This document shows, piece by piece, positions 22,264-33,352 of a stretch of 64,000 bases of DNA. The translations under genes and the position numbers were made by a program. Below the pieces are notes generated by a model, which did not search any database, was not told the origin of the DNA, and worked only from the letters and a program-made list of their open reading frames with translations. The stretch's first letter is position 1, and every line of letters begins with the position of its first letter. Source of the DNA: Endothia cerciana (lineage: Eukaryota > Ascomycota > Sordariomycetes > Diaporthales > Cryphonectriaceae); the NCBI GenBank assembly GCA_026119935.1, contig JALRMH010000001.1:2356001-2420000 (forward strand), in the 5' to 3' direction.

Positions 22264-25200
22264 ATGGCACCGACCCCGAGTGCTGGTCTACACGGCCTCC
22301 TGGCTATGGGCCTGTTCACCACGGCCTCGCTGGCGGACGGCGTTGGCCCTCGTAATGCCCTGCCGTCGGGCTTCATCGCTGCCCCTTACTACCCGGCCCC
22401 TCACACGGGATGGATCGCGAACTGGACCGAGAGCGTGGAGAAGGCCAAGGCCTTGGTCGATACTATGACCTTGGCCGAGAAGGCAAACATCACAGCCGGC
22501 ACCGGTATCTATATGGGTAAGCTTCTCCCTCACGGCCCCTCCAGATCGCCTGCTGACATCTTGCAGAGTGAGCATTTCCCGAGCCCCATCTTGGGGGTAC
22601 CGCCGAAGTACTGACCATCTAGTGTCTGCGTTGGCATGACCGGAAGTGCACCTCGGGTCGGCTTCCCGCAGCTCTGCCTCCAGGACTCAGCACTCGGGGT
22701 TCGCGAGACCGACAACATTACAGCCTTTCCCGCAGGTATCACGGCCGGCGCGACCTGGGACAAGGACCTCATCTACCAGCGCGCCGTGGCCATTGGCGAG
22801 GAGTTTCGGGGCAAGGGCGCAAATGTCTATCTGGGCCCTGTTGTCGCGCCCCTGGGCCGGAAACCCCGTGATGGTCGTAGCTGGGAGGGCTTCGGGGCGG
22901 ACCCTGTTCTCTCCGCCAAAGGCGCGGCCCTAACGATTCAAGGGTGCGTCCTCCCGTGGTCGCCAAAATTGTCCTTGACTTGATCAAATGACGACGGCTC
23001 CGTTCAGGACTGACTTTTATTATCGGGTAGTGTTCAGGAGCAAGGTGTGATGGCCACGATTAAGCACCTGATCGGATATGAGCAGGAGATGTGGCGGGAG
23101 TACAACATCATCCAGCCGGGTTACTCTGCCAACATCGGTACGTCCGCGTTCACCGCAGCAACTGTCTGTATTAATAGGATCTAACGCAAGCTGTGACAGA
23201 CGATCGGACGATGCATGAGTTGTACCTGTGGCCCTTTGCAGAAGCAGTCCGTGCCGGAGTCGTCGCGGCCATGGCGGCCTACAACGCTGTGAACGGCTCT
23301 GCCTGCAGCCAGAACAGCTATCTCATCAACGGCCTTTTCAAAGATGAACTCGGCTTCCAGGGCTTCATCATGTCTGACTGGCTGGCGCAGATGTCCGGGG
23401 TAGCCTCTGCCCTCGCAGGACTCGACATGGGTATGCCTGGCGATACCATAATCCCCTTGCTCGGATACTCGTACTGGATGTACGAGATGACTACGGCTAT
23501 CTTGAACGGTTCCACACCCGTCGACAGGCTGGACGATGCAGCTGTCAGAATCGTCGCTGCTTGGTACCAGATGGGACAAGAGTCAGTTCTTCCTTCTCAA
23601 TCCTATATTGACTCGGTCTAACAATGTCACAGTAATGATTACCCTGAGCCAAACTTCTCATCGTATTCAACGGATGCCGTCGGTCTTCTTCACCCTGGCG
23701 CGCTGAGTGGACCCACTGGAGTGATCAACCAGTTTGTCGATGTACGAGCCGACCACGCTGTTGTTGCTCGAGAGGTGGCCCGGGACGGCATTACCATGCT
23801 GAAGAACGAGGACAACACCCTCCCGCTCTCGACGGATACTCCCCTGTACCTGTTCGGTACGGATCAGGAGGTCAACCCGGACGGGGCCAACGCCTGCGTT
23901 GACCGATCCTGTAACACTGGAACCCTCGGGATGGGCTGGGGCAGCGGTACTGCCCGTTATGAAACTTTCAACGACCCAGTGACAGCGATCAAGGCCAATG
24001 CCTCGACTGTTACCGCCTACTACACCGACTCCTTTCCAAGCAACGTTGGCACAGTCACCGATGACGACGTCGCCATTGTCTTCATCACATCCGACTCCGG
24101 GGAGAACTCGTACACAGTGGAAGGCAATGCCGGTGACCGGTCTAGCTCCGGTCTGGTCGCTTGGTATGACGGCGATGAGCTTGTGCAGGATGCCGCGGCG
24201 AAGTTCAGCAACGTTATAGTCGTGGTCCACACTGTCGCTCCCATCATCGTGGAGCCGTGGTATAATTTGTCTTCGGTCAAGGCGATCCTCTTTGCGCACC
24301 TGCCCGGCCAGGAGGCTGGGTACTCGCTGACGGATGTCCTGTTCGGCGCCGTGTCTCCCAGTGGACATCTGCCATATACCATTCCGGTTGCGGAGGATGA
24401 CTATCCTTCCACCGTCAGCTTGACTGGATTTGAGTTTGGACAAGTCCAGGACACGTACACTGAAGGACTGTAAGTTTTCCTACGAATACGAAACCGGCAG
24501 ACTTGACGAAACACTGACCGTTCATTAGCTACATCGACTACCGTTACCTCAACAAGGTCGGCACCAAGCCTCGCTACGCCTTCGGCCACGGGCTCTCTTA
24601 CACCAACTTCACATACACCAACGCCACAATCACAAAAGTAACCCAACTCACCACCCTCCCGGCCACCCGCACCGCCAAGTCCGGCCTGCCTTCCTACAAC
24701 ACCACCATCCCTGCCGCGTCCGAGGCTTACAAGCCCGCGGACTATGACGAGATCTACGTCGACCGTTACCTGTACCCTTGGCTGTCTGATGACGACGCCG
24801 CCAACGCGGCGGCGACAGGCGCAGCTGTTGCTGCTGGCACGAAGTCCGGGTATGACTACCCGGAGGGTTACAGCACAAACCAGACTGCCGGACCAGCCGC
24901 AGGAGGCGGTCTGGGCGGCAACCCAGCGCTGTTCGAGACGGCTTACACCATCAGCGTGGTCGTCACCAACACCGGATCCGGCTCCACGACGGAGTCGCCG
25001 CTTACAAACTCGACCAAGCGCGCAACGACCGGCTACAGCGGCAAGGCCGTCGCGCAGGCGTACGTGCAGTTTCCTGACAGTGACTATGACACGCCGATCA
25101 TCCAGCTCCGCGACTTCGAGAAGACGGACACGCTCGCCGTTGGCGAGAGCCAGACGCTGGAGCTGACGTTCACGAGGAAGGACGTCTCCGTGTGGGACGT

Positions 25201-25336
25201 TGTCGAGCAGAACTGGGTGGTTCCTGTTGTCGATGGCGCTTACAAGTTCTGGATCGGGGAGGCGAGCGACGCGCTCTATCTGGCGTGTGGTGCGGATACC
25301 CTTACTTGTGAGGAGGGGCTGACGCCGCCTGTGTAA
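22264..25336 (+). CDS. Secreted GH3 beta-glucosidase
   Basis: Exo-acting enzyme releasing glucose from cellobiose and other beta-glucosides; secreted. Reconstructed exons are 22264-22516, 22567 (one base), 22623-22943, 23031-23137, 23200-23581, 23633-24469 and 24529-25336, giving 902 residues. The N-terminus MAPTPSAGLHGLLAMGLFTT looks like a signal peptide. The GH3 barrel follows (TMTLAEKANITAGTGIYM; CVGMTGSAPRVGFPQLCLQD), with nucleophile D287 in GFIMSDW. The second GH3 domain carries the likely acid/base E512 in SDSGENS, close to its position in Aspergillus enzymes. A C-terminal fibronectin III-like domain (about 750-885) ends the protein. Next to the family's usual 860 residues it has an alanine/glycine-rich insert near residues 715-745. 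Start chosen at the first ATG giving a signal peptide. One CreA-type ccgggg match lies at 22131. Confidence 0.93.
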
Positions 25337-25924
25337 GCGGGCAGAGGGGGTTGCTTGCCTACCAGTTTGGTTTTGGTAATTGTCGTATAGTATACTTTAT
25401 AGGATAGGGCTCATTGTCCATTTTTTTAATTATTATTATAGTGACTCGAATGCTGATTGCTCCACTCCCCAGTCCAAACTAATGAGATCACGCATTCACA
25501 TGTGAACACTGTTATCCGTTCGAAGCCTCCCGCTCGATCCGGCCAATCCTTTGGTCTATCAGTGTCACATGGACAAGACAAACCCGTGACGTTGGTGGAG
25601 GACAGAATACACAGGAAGTGAAATACGGCATAGTTAGCCTCACGCTTATAACTTATGTACATGGAGCAGGGCGTTTCACCCTGCTGCTGCCGTCTATGAT
25701 CTCCAGGCCCCACCGTCCCATCCAACCGTCCATGCCTGAGATTTCCCCCTCGCAGGCGTGAGCGTGATCATGTGTCCATACGACCTCACACCTAGAATAT
25801 CTCCTTAGCATCTGCCCCTTAAGCATAAACCAACGCCATGCCTGCCGGCCCAGGTGCCGCCCCCCCCCCTCTCTACCTGCCGGGCGCAACAGGGGCCCCC
25901 AACATCAGCTACAGTCCACCCCCC
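25337..25924. other. Convergent intergenic region; no gene seen
   Basis: This lies between the 3' ends of the beta-glucosidase and bL34m genes. It contains T-rich sequence at 25421-25440 and a C run at 25860-25868. No coding signal. Confidence 0.6.
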
Positions 25925-26470
25925 CTAAGCGCTCAGCATCTTCCGCCCCTTGCTCTGCCTCCTCTGCAGCATCTTGCGCCCGTTCTTCGTCCTCACCCGG
26001 CTCAGGAACCCGTGGCGCCGCTGCCTGATGAGCCGCGACGGCCGGTTCATGTTCATGTACCGCCGGGGCCCGCACCGGATCTGGCATTGCAGCAGGGCGG
26101 GGTGTGAGGTTATCGCGGAGGTCGGTACCACATCCGCCGCCACGGCGGCCGCGCCTGGTGCTGTGGGGGTGGCGAACCTGGGCTGGAACAGGGAGAGGGC
26201 CGCCGTCGGCCTCCTGCTGCTGAAGACGGATGCGGGTTGCGGGGTGGACGAGGGGCGCAGGGTCGGGAGGGAGGAGAAGGACCTGCAGGGGTCAAGACCT
26301 CGGGAGGTTAGTGGTGGCCACACTCTCTTCGCACGGGGAAAAAAGCCGGGGGATTTTTTTTTGGGTTGGGGGGGGGGTTTGAATGCGGACCTGGTGAAGC
26401 CCACCGGGTGTGTCGCGATGTCGCGGACGGCTGCACGGAGCGCGGGCCGCGCGGTGAGGAGGCGCGACAT
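25925..26470 (-). CDS. Mitochondrial large-subunit ribosomal protein bL34m
   Basis: Component of the mitoribosome large subunit. Exons are 26391-26470 and 25925-26282, giving 145 residues. The start MSRLLTARPALRAAVRDIAT is basic and lacks acidic residues until position 17, as expected for a mitochondrial presequence. A long low-complexity linker follows, and the last 40 residues are the bL34 core (RPSRLIRQRRHGFLSR, then GRKMLQRRQSKGRKMLSA). The unspliced frame runs through the intron (26283-26390), but that stretch is a purine/pyrimidine homopolymer track. The AG acceptor ctgcag restores the same frame, so I infer splicing; the donor gtccgc is weak. An upstream in-frame ATG at 26554 would add 28 residues ahead of the presequence and is less likely. 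Confidence 0.85.
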   Translation of the reverse strand: MSRLLTARPALRAAVRDIATHPVGFTRSAFKPPPQPKKKSPGFFPRAKRVWPPLTSRGLDPCRSFSSLPTLRPSSTPQPASVFSSRRPTAALSLFQPRFATPTAPGAAAVAADVVPTSAITSHPALLQCQIRCGPRRYMNMNRPSRLIRQRRHGFLSRVRTKNGRKMLQRRQSKGRKMLSA

Positions 26471-26974
26471 CGCCGCTCTGCCTTGGCTGCTCTTCTCGGG
26501 GGCGTCGGGCAGGGGATAGCGTCTGCTTCCGAATTGGGGACCGTTGCGGGACACTTCGGGAGTCTCGTCGTCGCAGGGCTGAGCTGCTTGTTGCGTCGCC
26601 TGTTATCGTTGGTTGTTGGAGCTCGGGATTCCGTCTGCGACCCGCGAAATTCTTCCAAGGTCGCAACCCTAACCCCCAATGTGACTGGGGAAGAAAGGGC
26701 AAAGACAAGCTATGAAGTTATGATCTAAATTGCAAAGCACATCCTTCTACGTCTGCTAGACATGATTTATAGATAGTGTAAGTCGTTAAAGGATCATACG
26801 TAAGAAATAGCGCTAGGCTCTGTAATATGCGCTGCCGTGAAGCGGGAGTCTCCGGAGAGACACGGTTCGCATGACGATGCATTTCGGGATTGGAACAGGT
26901 CGGTCATTCGATTTTACTAGTTGATGGGCCCCGGAGAACCTCATGTCCTGCGAGCAGCTATGTAGACATACACC
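26471..26974. other. Intergenic; no gene seen
   Basis: About 500 bases between the start of bL34m and the 3' end of ste24, both on the minus strand. It should hold the bL34m promoter and the ste24 3' untranslated region. Nothing else stands out. Confidence 0.6.
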
Positions 26975-28457
26975 TCACAGTTCATCCCTCCCTGTCGCCT
27001 TCGCGACACCATCCTTCTCCTCCACATCTACCTTCTCGGTGGGCTGCCAGTCAAGTGCCTTAAGTCTCTCAGTCAGGATAGGGTGCGAAAAGTGGTAGCT
27101 AGCAAACATCCAGTCGGCATCCATAGTGCTGAGGTTCTGCACCTGAAGCTTGATGAGGGACTTGGCCAGATCCGCCGAGTATCCCAGGTTGCGTGCGAAC
27201 GCATCAGCCTGGAACTCGTAACGACGGCTGAGGATGTTCATGCCCAACTTGATGAACACGTCCATGGGCGAGAGGACATCGGAGAACAAGATGAAGCCAA
27301 TGATGATTGGCCGAGCGGTTGTGAAGCCGAAGTCCGCATACAGGGACCGGTTGTTGATGAAGACGGAGAACAAGGAGAAGATGTAGAAGAAGTGGAACTG
27401 TTATCGTTAATTGCCTGCCGACGAGACTGAGATGGGAACGAGATCCATACCTGCGAGATACCGAAGAGTCTTGTTGTGTGACCCAAACTCCAGTGACCCA
27501 GCTCGTGGGCAAGGACAGCAGTGACCTCCTGGGTCTCACTCTTCTCGATCAGGGTGTCATAGATGACGATGTGCTTCTTCCAAGGCATGCCAAAGAAGTA
27601 GGCGTTGCTGTGCGCGCTCCGTTTGCTACCGTCTATGACGTACAGCTCAGTAAGAGGGAACTTGAGCTTCGCAGAGAGAGCCTCGACATTCTCCTTCAGG
27701 GGACCGGGTTCCAGGGGCGTAAGCTTGTTGAACAGAGGCGTGATCACAACCGGCCAGATGGTGATCATGAAGACCTGAAGGCCAGCACCGAACATCCAGA
27801 GGTAGTAGAAGAACTGCTTGCCAGTCTTCTGGATGATCGAGAGGAAGGCGGCAAGGATCGGAGGCGTCAGGGCGACAGTCAGACCCAGGGACTTGATCTT
27901 GTCTGAGATGAAGAGCTGAGGCGTCTGCTTGTTGAAGCCAAACTTCTCCTCGAGAACGAAGGTGTGATAGACAGAAGTCGGCAACGACAAGATCTGCGTG
28001 ATGAACGTGAAGGCCAAGACGAACAGGATCGAATGCGAGATTTCACCGGTAAAGCGAGCGGGCGCAAAGCGGAGGAGCAGGTCGCCACTCCATGACCACA
28101 GCTTGGGGAGGACGTCGAAGTGGATGAAGGCAATGTTCTGAATCTGACCGTAGAGACCGCTGACGAGTTCATATTTGGCCTTGGCGCGACCGTACGCCTG
28201 GCTCTTGTCGTATACTTCCTGCGAGACTTGCTGTTCCAGAACCTTTGGTGGTTTATTCTTTCTCAAGACCTGATACTGGCGCAGGGACAGGAAACCTTCG
28301 AACAGATATTGGGCGACGGAGAAGCCGATGATGAGCTTCTTCCACGGGAAGAGGGGCCGGTCGAGGAAGCTGGCAAGGCGCTATGGAACAGTCGTATTAG
28401 CAAGCTGCTGCGGGTGGAGAGCTAGGGATGCAGGAGGCTCACCTGTAGGAAATCCAT
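26975..28457 (-). CDS. ste24: CaaX prenyl protease Ste24 (M48 zinc metalloprotease)
   Basis: Integral membrane protease of the endoplasmic reticulum and inner nuclear membrane that removes the aaX tripeptide from prenylated proteins and clips a-factor-type pheromones. Exons are 28443-28457, 27451-28380 and 26975-27397, giving 455 residues; yeast Ste24 has 453. The first coding exon is five codons long (MDFLQ). Several hydrophobic helices precede the zinc motif HELGHWSLGHT at about residue 300, and the third zinc ligand glutamate lies in RRYEFQADAFA. The longest unspliced frame reads past the 27398-27450 intron into a false C-terminus; the splice joins ISQ to FHFFYIF. The protein ends in R-D-E-L, which resembles a luminal ER retrieval signal, although yeast Ste24 uses a cytosolic dilysine. 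This may be chance. Confidence 0.95.
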
Positions 28458-29141
28458 CGCGAACCACTGCGCACGTGTCGCGGCCGTGTAAGGAATGAAG
28501 AGAAAAGATCGATGTTCACGCCCACATGTCAGTACGAGAATGGAACGTGTGAAAAGAGAGAGATGTCAGAAGAAGTGCTCTGCTGTGTGAAAGTGCGGAC
28601 GGAGGACAAGGTGTCTGCTCCACAGCTTACTGTACCCGCGCTATGTACCGTAGTATATGTATCCGTACTATGTAGTGGCTCGTTTTAGCTCTGCAGGGAC
28701 CCTGCATCCCGGAGTCAGTGCTTGCCCACATATGATTGGACCAGAATGTGCAGAGTGGGGCCATTCTACATAGCAGCTATGTATTATCACTTGTGCTCAT
28801 TACATGACATCTTTTCACAACCTTCTTTCTCCAGGACTCCATTCATCCTGAAAATACCGTCTCTGTAATCTAGTCTGAACGCACAGTCAAGCTGAATAGG
28901 TCAAATCTATTGCTCTCTCTCTCCACGTTGTCATAGTCTCCATGATGAAGAGGTCAGAACTCACGAGACCAGCACACGCAGTGACCGAGACCGGTCTCAG
29001 ACTCGGAACAAACGAACAACGAAGAAACAGGCGAGGAGTTGCTGGGGTATCATAATCTGCAGAATTATGTTCACTGGAATGAGGTATGCGAACACTCCCC
29101 CAGCTTCCTCATCCAAAATCACTCAGTCTAAGCCCTCCACT
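28458..29141. other. Intergenic; ste24 promoter side
   Basis: This lies between the start of ste24 and the 3' end of the small Ish1-like gene. It contains several direct and inverted copies of short ctatgta/tacatag motifs near 28640-28785. No coding signal. Confidence 0.55.
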
Positions 29142-29606
29142 CTACGGGCTGGTCCTCCTTGGGATTCGGAGGTTGGCCTTGATCCGCTCGAGGAGCTGCT
29201 CCTTTGTATCGCTGTCTTGTGGATGCAGGTCTCGCTATGTCAAGGTCGTCAGAATACCGCCCCAGGATTTCACAGTGGCACAAAGAAAGCACATACAGCG
29301 GCAAGCCATCTCCGCATATCCTCTCGCGACCACGATTCCGGCTCTCCCGTTGGATCATCCTGCGAGGGAAACAGGTCTCCGCCCCAGATGGACCAGACGC
29401 CAACGGCTGTGACTAGGCCCCCGAAGGCTATAGGTCGATATTAGATGAGCACAGGTCATAAATGGGGGAAGCGTCAGACAAAACGTACCCAAGAACAGAT
29501 TCTGTGTGATCACAAGCGTTAGCCGGAGTGTTTCAAGCCGGAGTTGGAAAATTCGGCAGGATGAACAGACCTTGGACTTCATCGCATTATCCAGGGGCGT
29601 CGGCAT
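29142..29606 (-). CDS. Small predicted membrane protein with an Ish1-type motif
   Basis: Too split to be seen as one frame. Exons are 29571-29606, 29489-29501 (13 bases), 29297-29427 and 29142-29234, giving 90 residues. The protein starts MPTPLDNAMKSKNLFLAFGG and has one hydrophobic segment at about 14-29 (LFLAFGGLVTAVGVWSIW). Next is an acidic linker and then a helical motif (ESWSREDMRRWLAARDLHP, then TKEQLLERIKANLR). The W..E.M..WL...L......T...LL..I pattern resembles the Ish1/Msc1 repeat, a SAP/LEM-like helix pair seen in fungal nuclear-envelope and stress proteins. Function is unknown. All three introns have good donors (gtctgt, gtacgt, gtatgt), and only this splicing gives an uninterrupted frame. 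It diverges from rpl38. Confidence 0.72.
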
Positions 29607-30173
29607 CTTGACTAGTCTAGCGGGAACACTCGCGTGGCTTGGGTGTATGAAGGCAACAAACTGTGTCAGGCTCAAGAAGGTGGCAAGGTGAGTCGTGATA
29701 GTTGAACCTGGGAAGTGAGAGGTTGTAGGAGGGTCTCGGTGGGAGGATGGTCAACAGAGACCAGATATTTAAGACAACTGGCCTCTGAAATAGCCACCTG
29801 TTCTCGAGTGAATACCTCCACAAGGATACTATAGATAAGACGGACGGACTTTCATGAGCAACAGCAAATGTCTGATTGCAACTTGAGGGTGACGTCTCCT
29901 GATGTCGCCGCCCCCGGCCAAGGCCCGAGCCTTAGATAATCCTACACAGCCACCGTGTTGCGGCACCAGCCACGCGAATGGTGGAAATTGTACCCACGTA
30001 CCAACAAGGTCCCTGCACTTCGGTCCTGCGGGGAATGGCAGGCAGGAGAGACTCCCACAAAAAATCTGAACCTCCACCAAAATTCGCTGTGCACCAACCA
30101 TTTCAAGGACGACGACAGTACCAGCTATTGCACATCTACCCTGTCCAACCAATCCACACAAAAATCTGTCAAG
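29607..30173. promoter_or_regulatory. Divergent promoter region between the small membrane protein and rpl38
   Basis: The 567 bases between two opposite start codons must contain both promoters. No specific element was assigned. Confidence 0.45.
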
Positions 30174-30620
30174 ATGGCACAGGAAGTCAGCGACATCAAG
30201 AAGGTATGCTTTGAGACTGCAGTGCCTGGCTCATGACAATTGACTGACGAAAGCAAACCAGTTCATCGAGATCTGCCGGCGCAAGGACGCTTCCTGTACG
30301 TTTACCTAACGAGGGCGATTGAATAGCCGCGGATTTGCATAAAGGTTGCATTCTAACAATACATGCCTTCGCAGCCGCCCGGATCAAGAAGAACAAGAAG
30401 ACCTCCCTGATCAAGTTCAAGGTCCGATGCTCAAAGCACCTCTACACCCTGGCCCTGAAGGATACCGAGAAGGCCGAGAAGCTCAAGCAGTCTCTTCCCC
30501 CCAGTATGACCTCCTGATCACCCTCGAACCTCGGACGGCATCCAACTAAGCAACTCAAATCAAACAGACCTGCAGATTAAGGAGGTGTCCAAGCGCGAGC
30601 GCAAGCCCAAGTCCGCCTAA
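30174..30620 (+). CDS. rpl38: Cytosolic 60S ribosomal protein eL38
   Basis: Structural protein of the large ribosomal subunit. Exons are 30174-30203, 30262-30295, 30375-30503 and 30568-30620, giving 81 residues, the usual family length. The protein reads MAQEVSDIKKFIEICRRKD, then the lysine-rich core ARIKKNKKTSLIKFKVRCSK and the end NLQIKEVSKRERKPKSA. All three introns are 58-79 bases with normal GT..AG ends. The high intron number for so short a gene is normal for fungal ribosomal protein genes. Confidence 0.97.
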
Positions 30621-33352
30621 ATCAAGCGGTCAGGTGTGTTTTTCGACGGTTGATGACATTTTCTTGCGAGGGGTTTGAGCAGGCAATACATGATGACAAC
30701 GCTGTCAAACGGGAAGGGCCATCTCGTCCGCGGTTTGGACGGAGGGGATTCAGTACTGGGCGTCTAGGGATACCTTGCAATTGAAGCTCACGGAAGCCAG
30801 AAACGGCTGTCTCAACAACACGATGGACCCCTGGTTCGAGAAGGCTGTGATCTGGTACATGTGCAAGAGAGCAACAGGAACGGAAATAGGACCGAGCACG
30901 AGTTCAGCTACCCCATGATGACTGCCTATCACGTCCGGCGATGTCGTCTCTCGAAGCCCACGATGAGGGATACATCACATCTCGACCTGCCCAACCGGAC
31001 TCCCGCGTCAATCACCCAGTCTTGCATCCTTGGATTCAGGCTCGACCTCTACTCTCCACGATCCTCTAATAGCAAACGGCCTGGAAAACTCCTGCAGATA
31101 TCCTCGGGCCTCACTAAACTTCTTAAAGGAACATTTAGCATGCGACGGTGACTGACATTAACCAGAACTGGTTAGGAGGTGAACCTCTCATCCCCACGCC
31201 GACCTAGACGCTTCGGTCACAACATGTCGCCTTTCGGTTTTTCCTCTAACACCACCAGCTGTACAAATTTGAGGGGAGACCCGATGATGAACCACTGTAC
31301 AGAGGCTTGCCCATCATGAGCATTGAGGGATACCTGGTCTGCTCGAAGAGCCAGTTCTCTCAGCTGATACCGAATCTGGAAAGGACTCGAGATTGAGTTG
31401 TTTCGTGACTTCCAGCGAAGACCTCTCGGCGTCCTCGCGACTGGAGGCGATGAAGACTGGACACAGCGTGTTCCGGTGATAGCCATGCTGAATAATTAAC
31501 CAGCCAATGGCCAAACCGCTCAAGTGGGCGGCGGTCTACTCGGGGACTTGCCGACAGCTCCTTCACTGGTCAGATAACGGCTCAGGTTTGGGGACAGAGA
31601 TGTCTAGCATCTGTCAACGTGGCTCGCCTGAGAACTTGCACCGGGCGTTGACAGGTTGGCACGCCATGCTTCCTCGTCCCGTGTTCATCAACGTCCAAAG
31701 AGCGTTTCGCTCGCTTATGACCCAGGTCGGATTATCCCACTTCCCCCACGCCAAGGAGCTCGCCAAGCTGCCACACCTGCAGGAGATGGAGCCGCGTCCG
31801 GTAACTGCGGCCTGCCACCATATCTCATATTTGGCACTGCGATATGGCTGGCACAGCTCACATGAGATGAACTGCGCTCGAATCGTTGGGCGATATGCGA
31901 CAGCCACTTTTGATCAAGCCGTTACAACCGCAGATGCGACCTTGCAGATAATTTTAGGTCACGGGTCTTAAACCCAACGGCAAAGACGCTTCAAGAAATC
32001 CTCAATGAGCCCTTTAGGCCTGCTGGTATGACGCCCACACGGCTCTCTCAAGCCCCTAGGACATACATATACAAGTAAGTCGCCTTTCTCTTTTTCGCCC
32101 TTGAAGATGAGCAGCTCACGTCCATGTATCCCTGCCCGGGCTTGTCGCGGCCGGAGGGGGTCTTAGAAAGACCCTGCTGCGGGAGGCTACTTGACAATAC
32201 GTTGTGCCCATGGTAATTCACCTCGGCGCTCGAAGTACCAGCCTGCCGAAGACGATGCGGAGGCGATGTTGCGCGGTATCATTATACTGAAAGCATCTTC
32301 TTGAAATGAGGGTGGAGTGTTTCGCTTGGAGTTGTGCCGGCCAACCAACCCCAGGACAGCGTCCTGCCTGCTCCTTTGTGATACCGCGTCCTTTCCAAGG
32401 TGGGTGGATGTGTGTTGCGCGAGCAGACCCTGCGACTTGCCACTCTACTCCCCGCTAAATCTTGCGCCGGCATGCCGATGCACCTTCGAGGGACCAGTCT
32501 TGCTCCGTACTATATGACTTGCCTGCTTCTCTCGTTTTGGACGTCCGAAATGCTGATCACCGTCAGTATGCATATCCTTTAGAGTCAGTCGCCCGTATAG
32601 CGTACTAGACGATGCAGAAGCAGAGTTACCGTCGCTTAGCGATGTTCACTTCACCCCACTCCTGGACCACCGATTCCCCAACACAAACCTCCGTGACAGC
32701 AATTGGATGACTAGATCATTTCCGACCTAGGGCACGTGGGTTGTGGGGGAATGAAAATGCCACCAATCAAGCAGCCATCATCCGCCTGAGACGGCTCCTT
32801 CGCGCACTGCCGGTGCCCTATGTCATTTTGCGGCACTGCTACTCCAGTTTATGCAGGTTACAGGTCGCATAGCTCTCATGATTAACTCCCTCGAGTCTTT
32901 ATCAGGGATCCAGAGGCGCGGTCCCCAGGAGGGCGAGGTGACCTGCCACAAGAGGACACGCGCGAAACATGCCAGCATCGTCTTCTGATTGGGGGGCTTA
33001 TTTCCACGGTTCTTCCACTGCCGCATCGGATGTGGCCTCTGAGCATCACAGGGTGACTTGCAAAAGCTTCAGTTTCTCTGCCATTGGAGGACTGCGCTCA
33101 AGTCACGGAGAATCACGCCGGATGAGGCAGCTTGGGTATTTTGGGAGCGACAGAGCCCCCACAGATGGCAACAGAGTCTTCGAGGGTAGGATATAGGATG
33201 CGATCACCGGTACGACGACGGTCCGTGACGCTGCCTGTGGGTAAAAATATAAAGATGGCTTGGCAGCCCAGCCGAAGCGAGCCATCTAGCCTGGTGAAGC
33301 AGGTCTCGCCTCTTTTATGAGACACCGAGCAACTCCTTCTCCTGCCGTCAAC
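30621..33352. other. Gene-poor stretch of 2.7 kb
   Basis: This lies between rpl38 and the polygalacturonase. The longest frame (31507-31971, plus strand, 154 residues) shows no family resemblance, and its flanks have no convincing splice partners. The sequence is not clearly AT-rich. The right end should contain the polygalacturonase promoter. Confidence 0.5.

Noticed and set aside
22517..22622. Stwintron (intron within a donor site) explanation for the beta-glucosidase intron pair
   Set aside because: The D1,2 arrangement would join ATG to TGTCTG and put CVGMTG out of frame; the one-base exon keeps the frame.
31507..31971. 154-residue plus-strand frame in the gene-poor stretch
   Set aside because: No family resemblance, overlapping frames on the other strand, no splice partners; not enough to call a gene.
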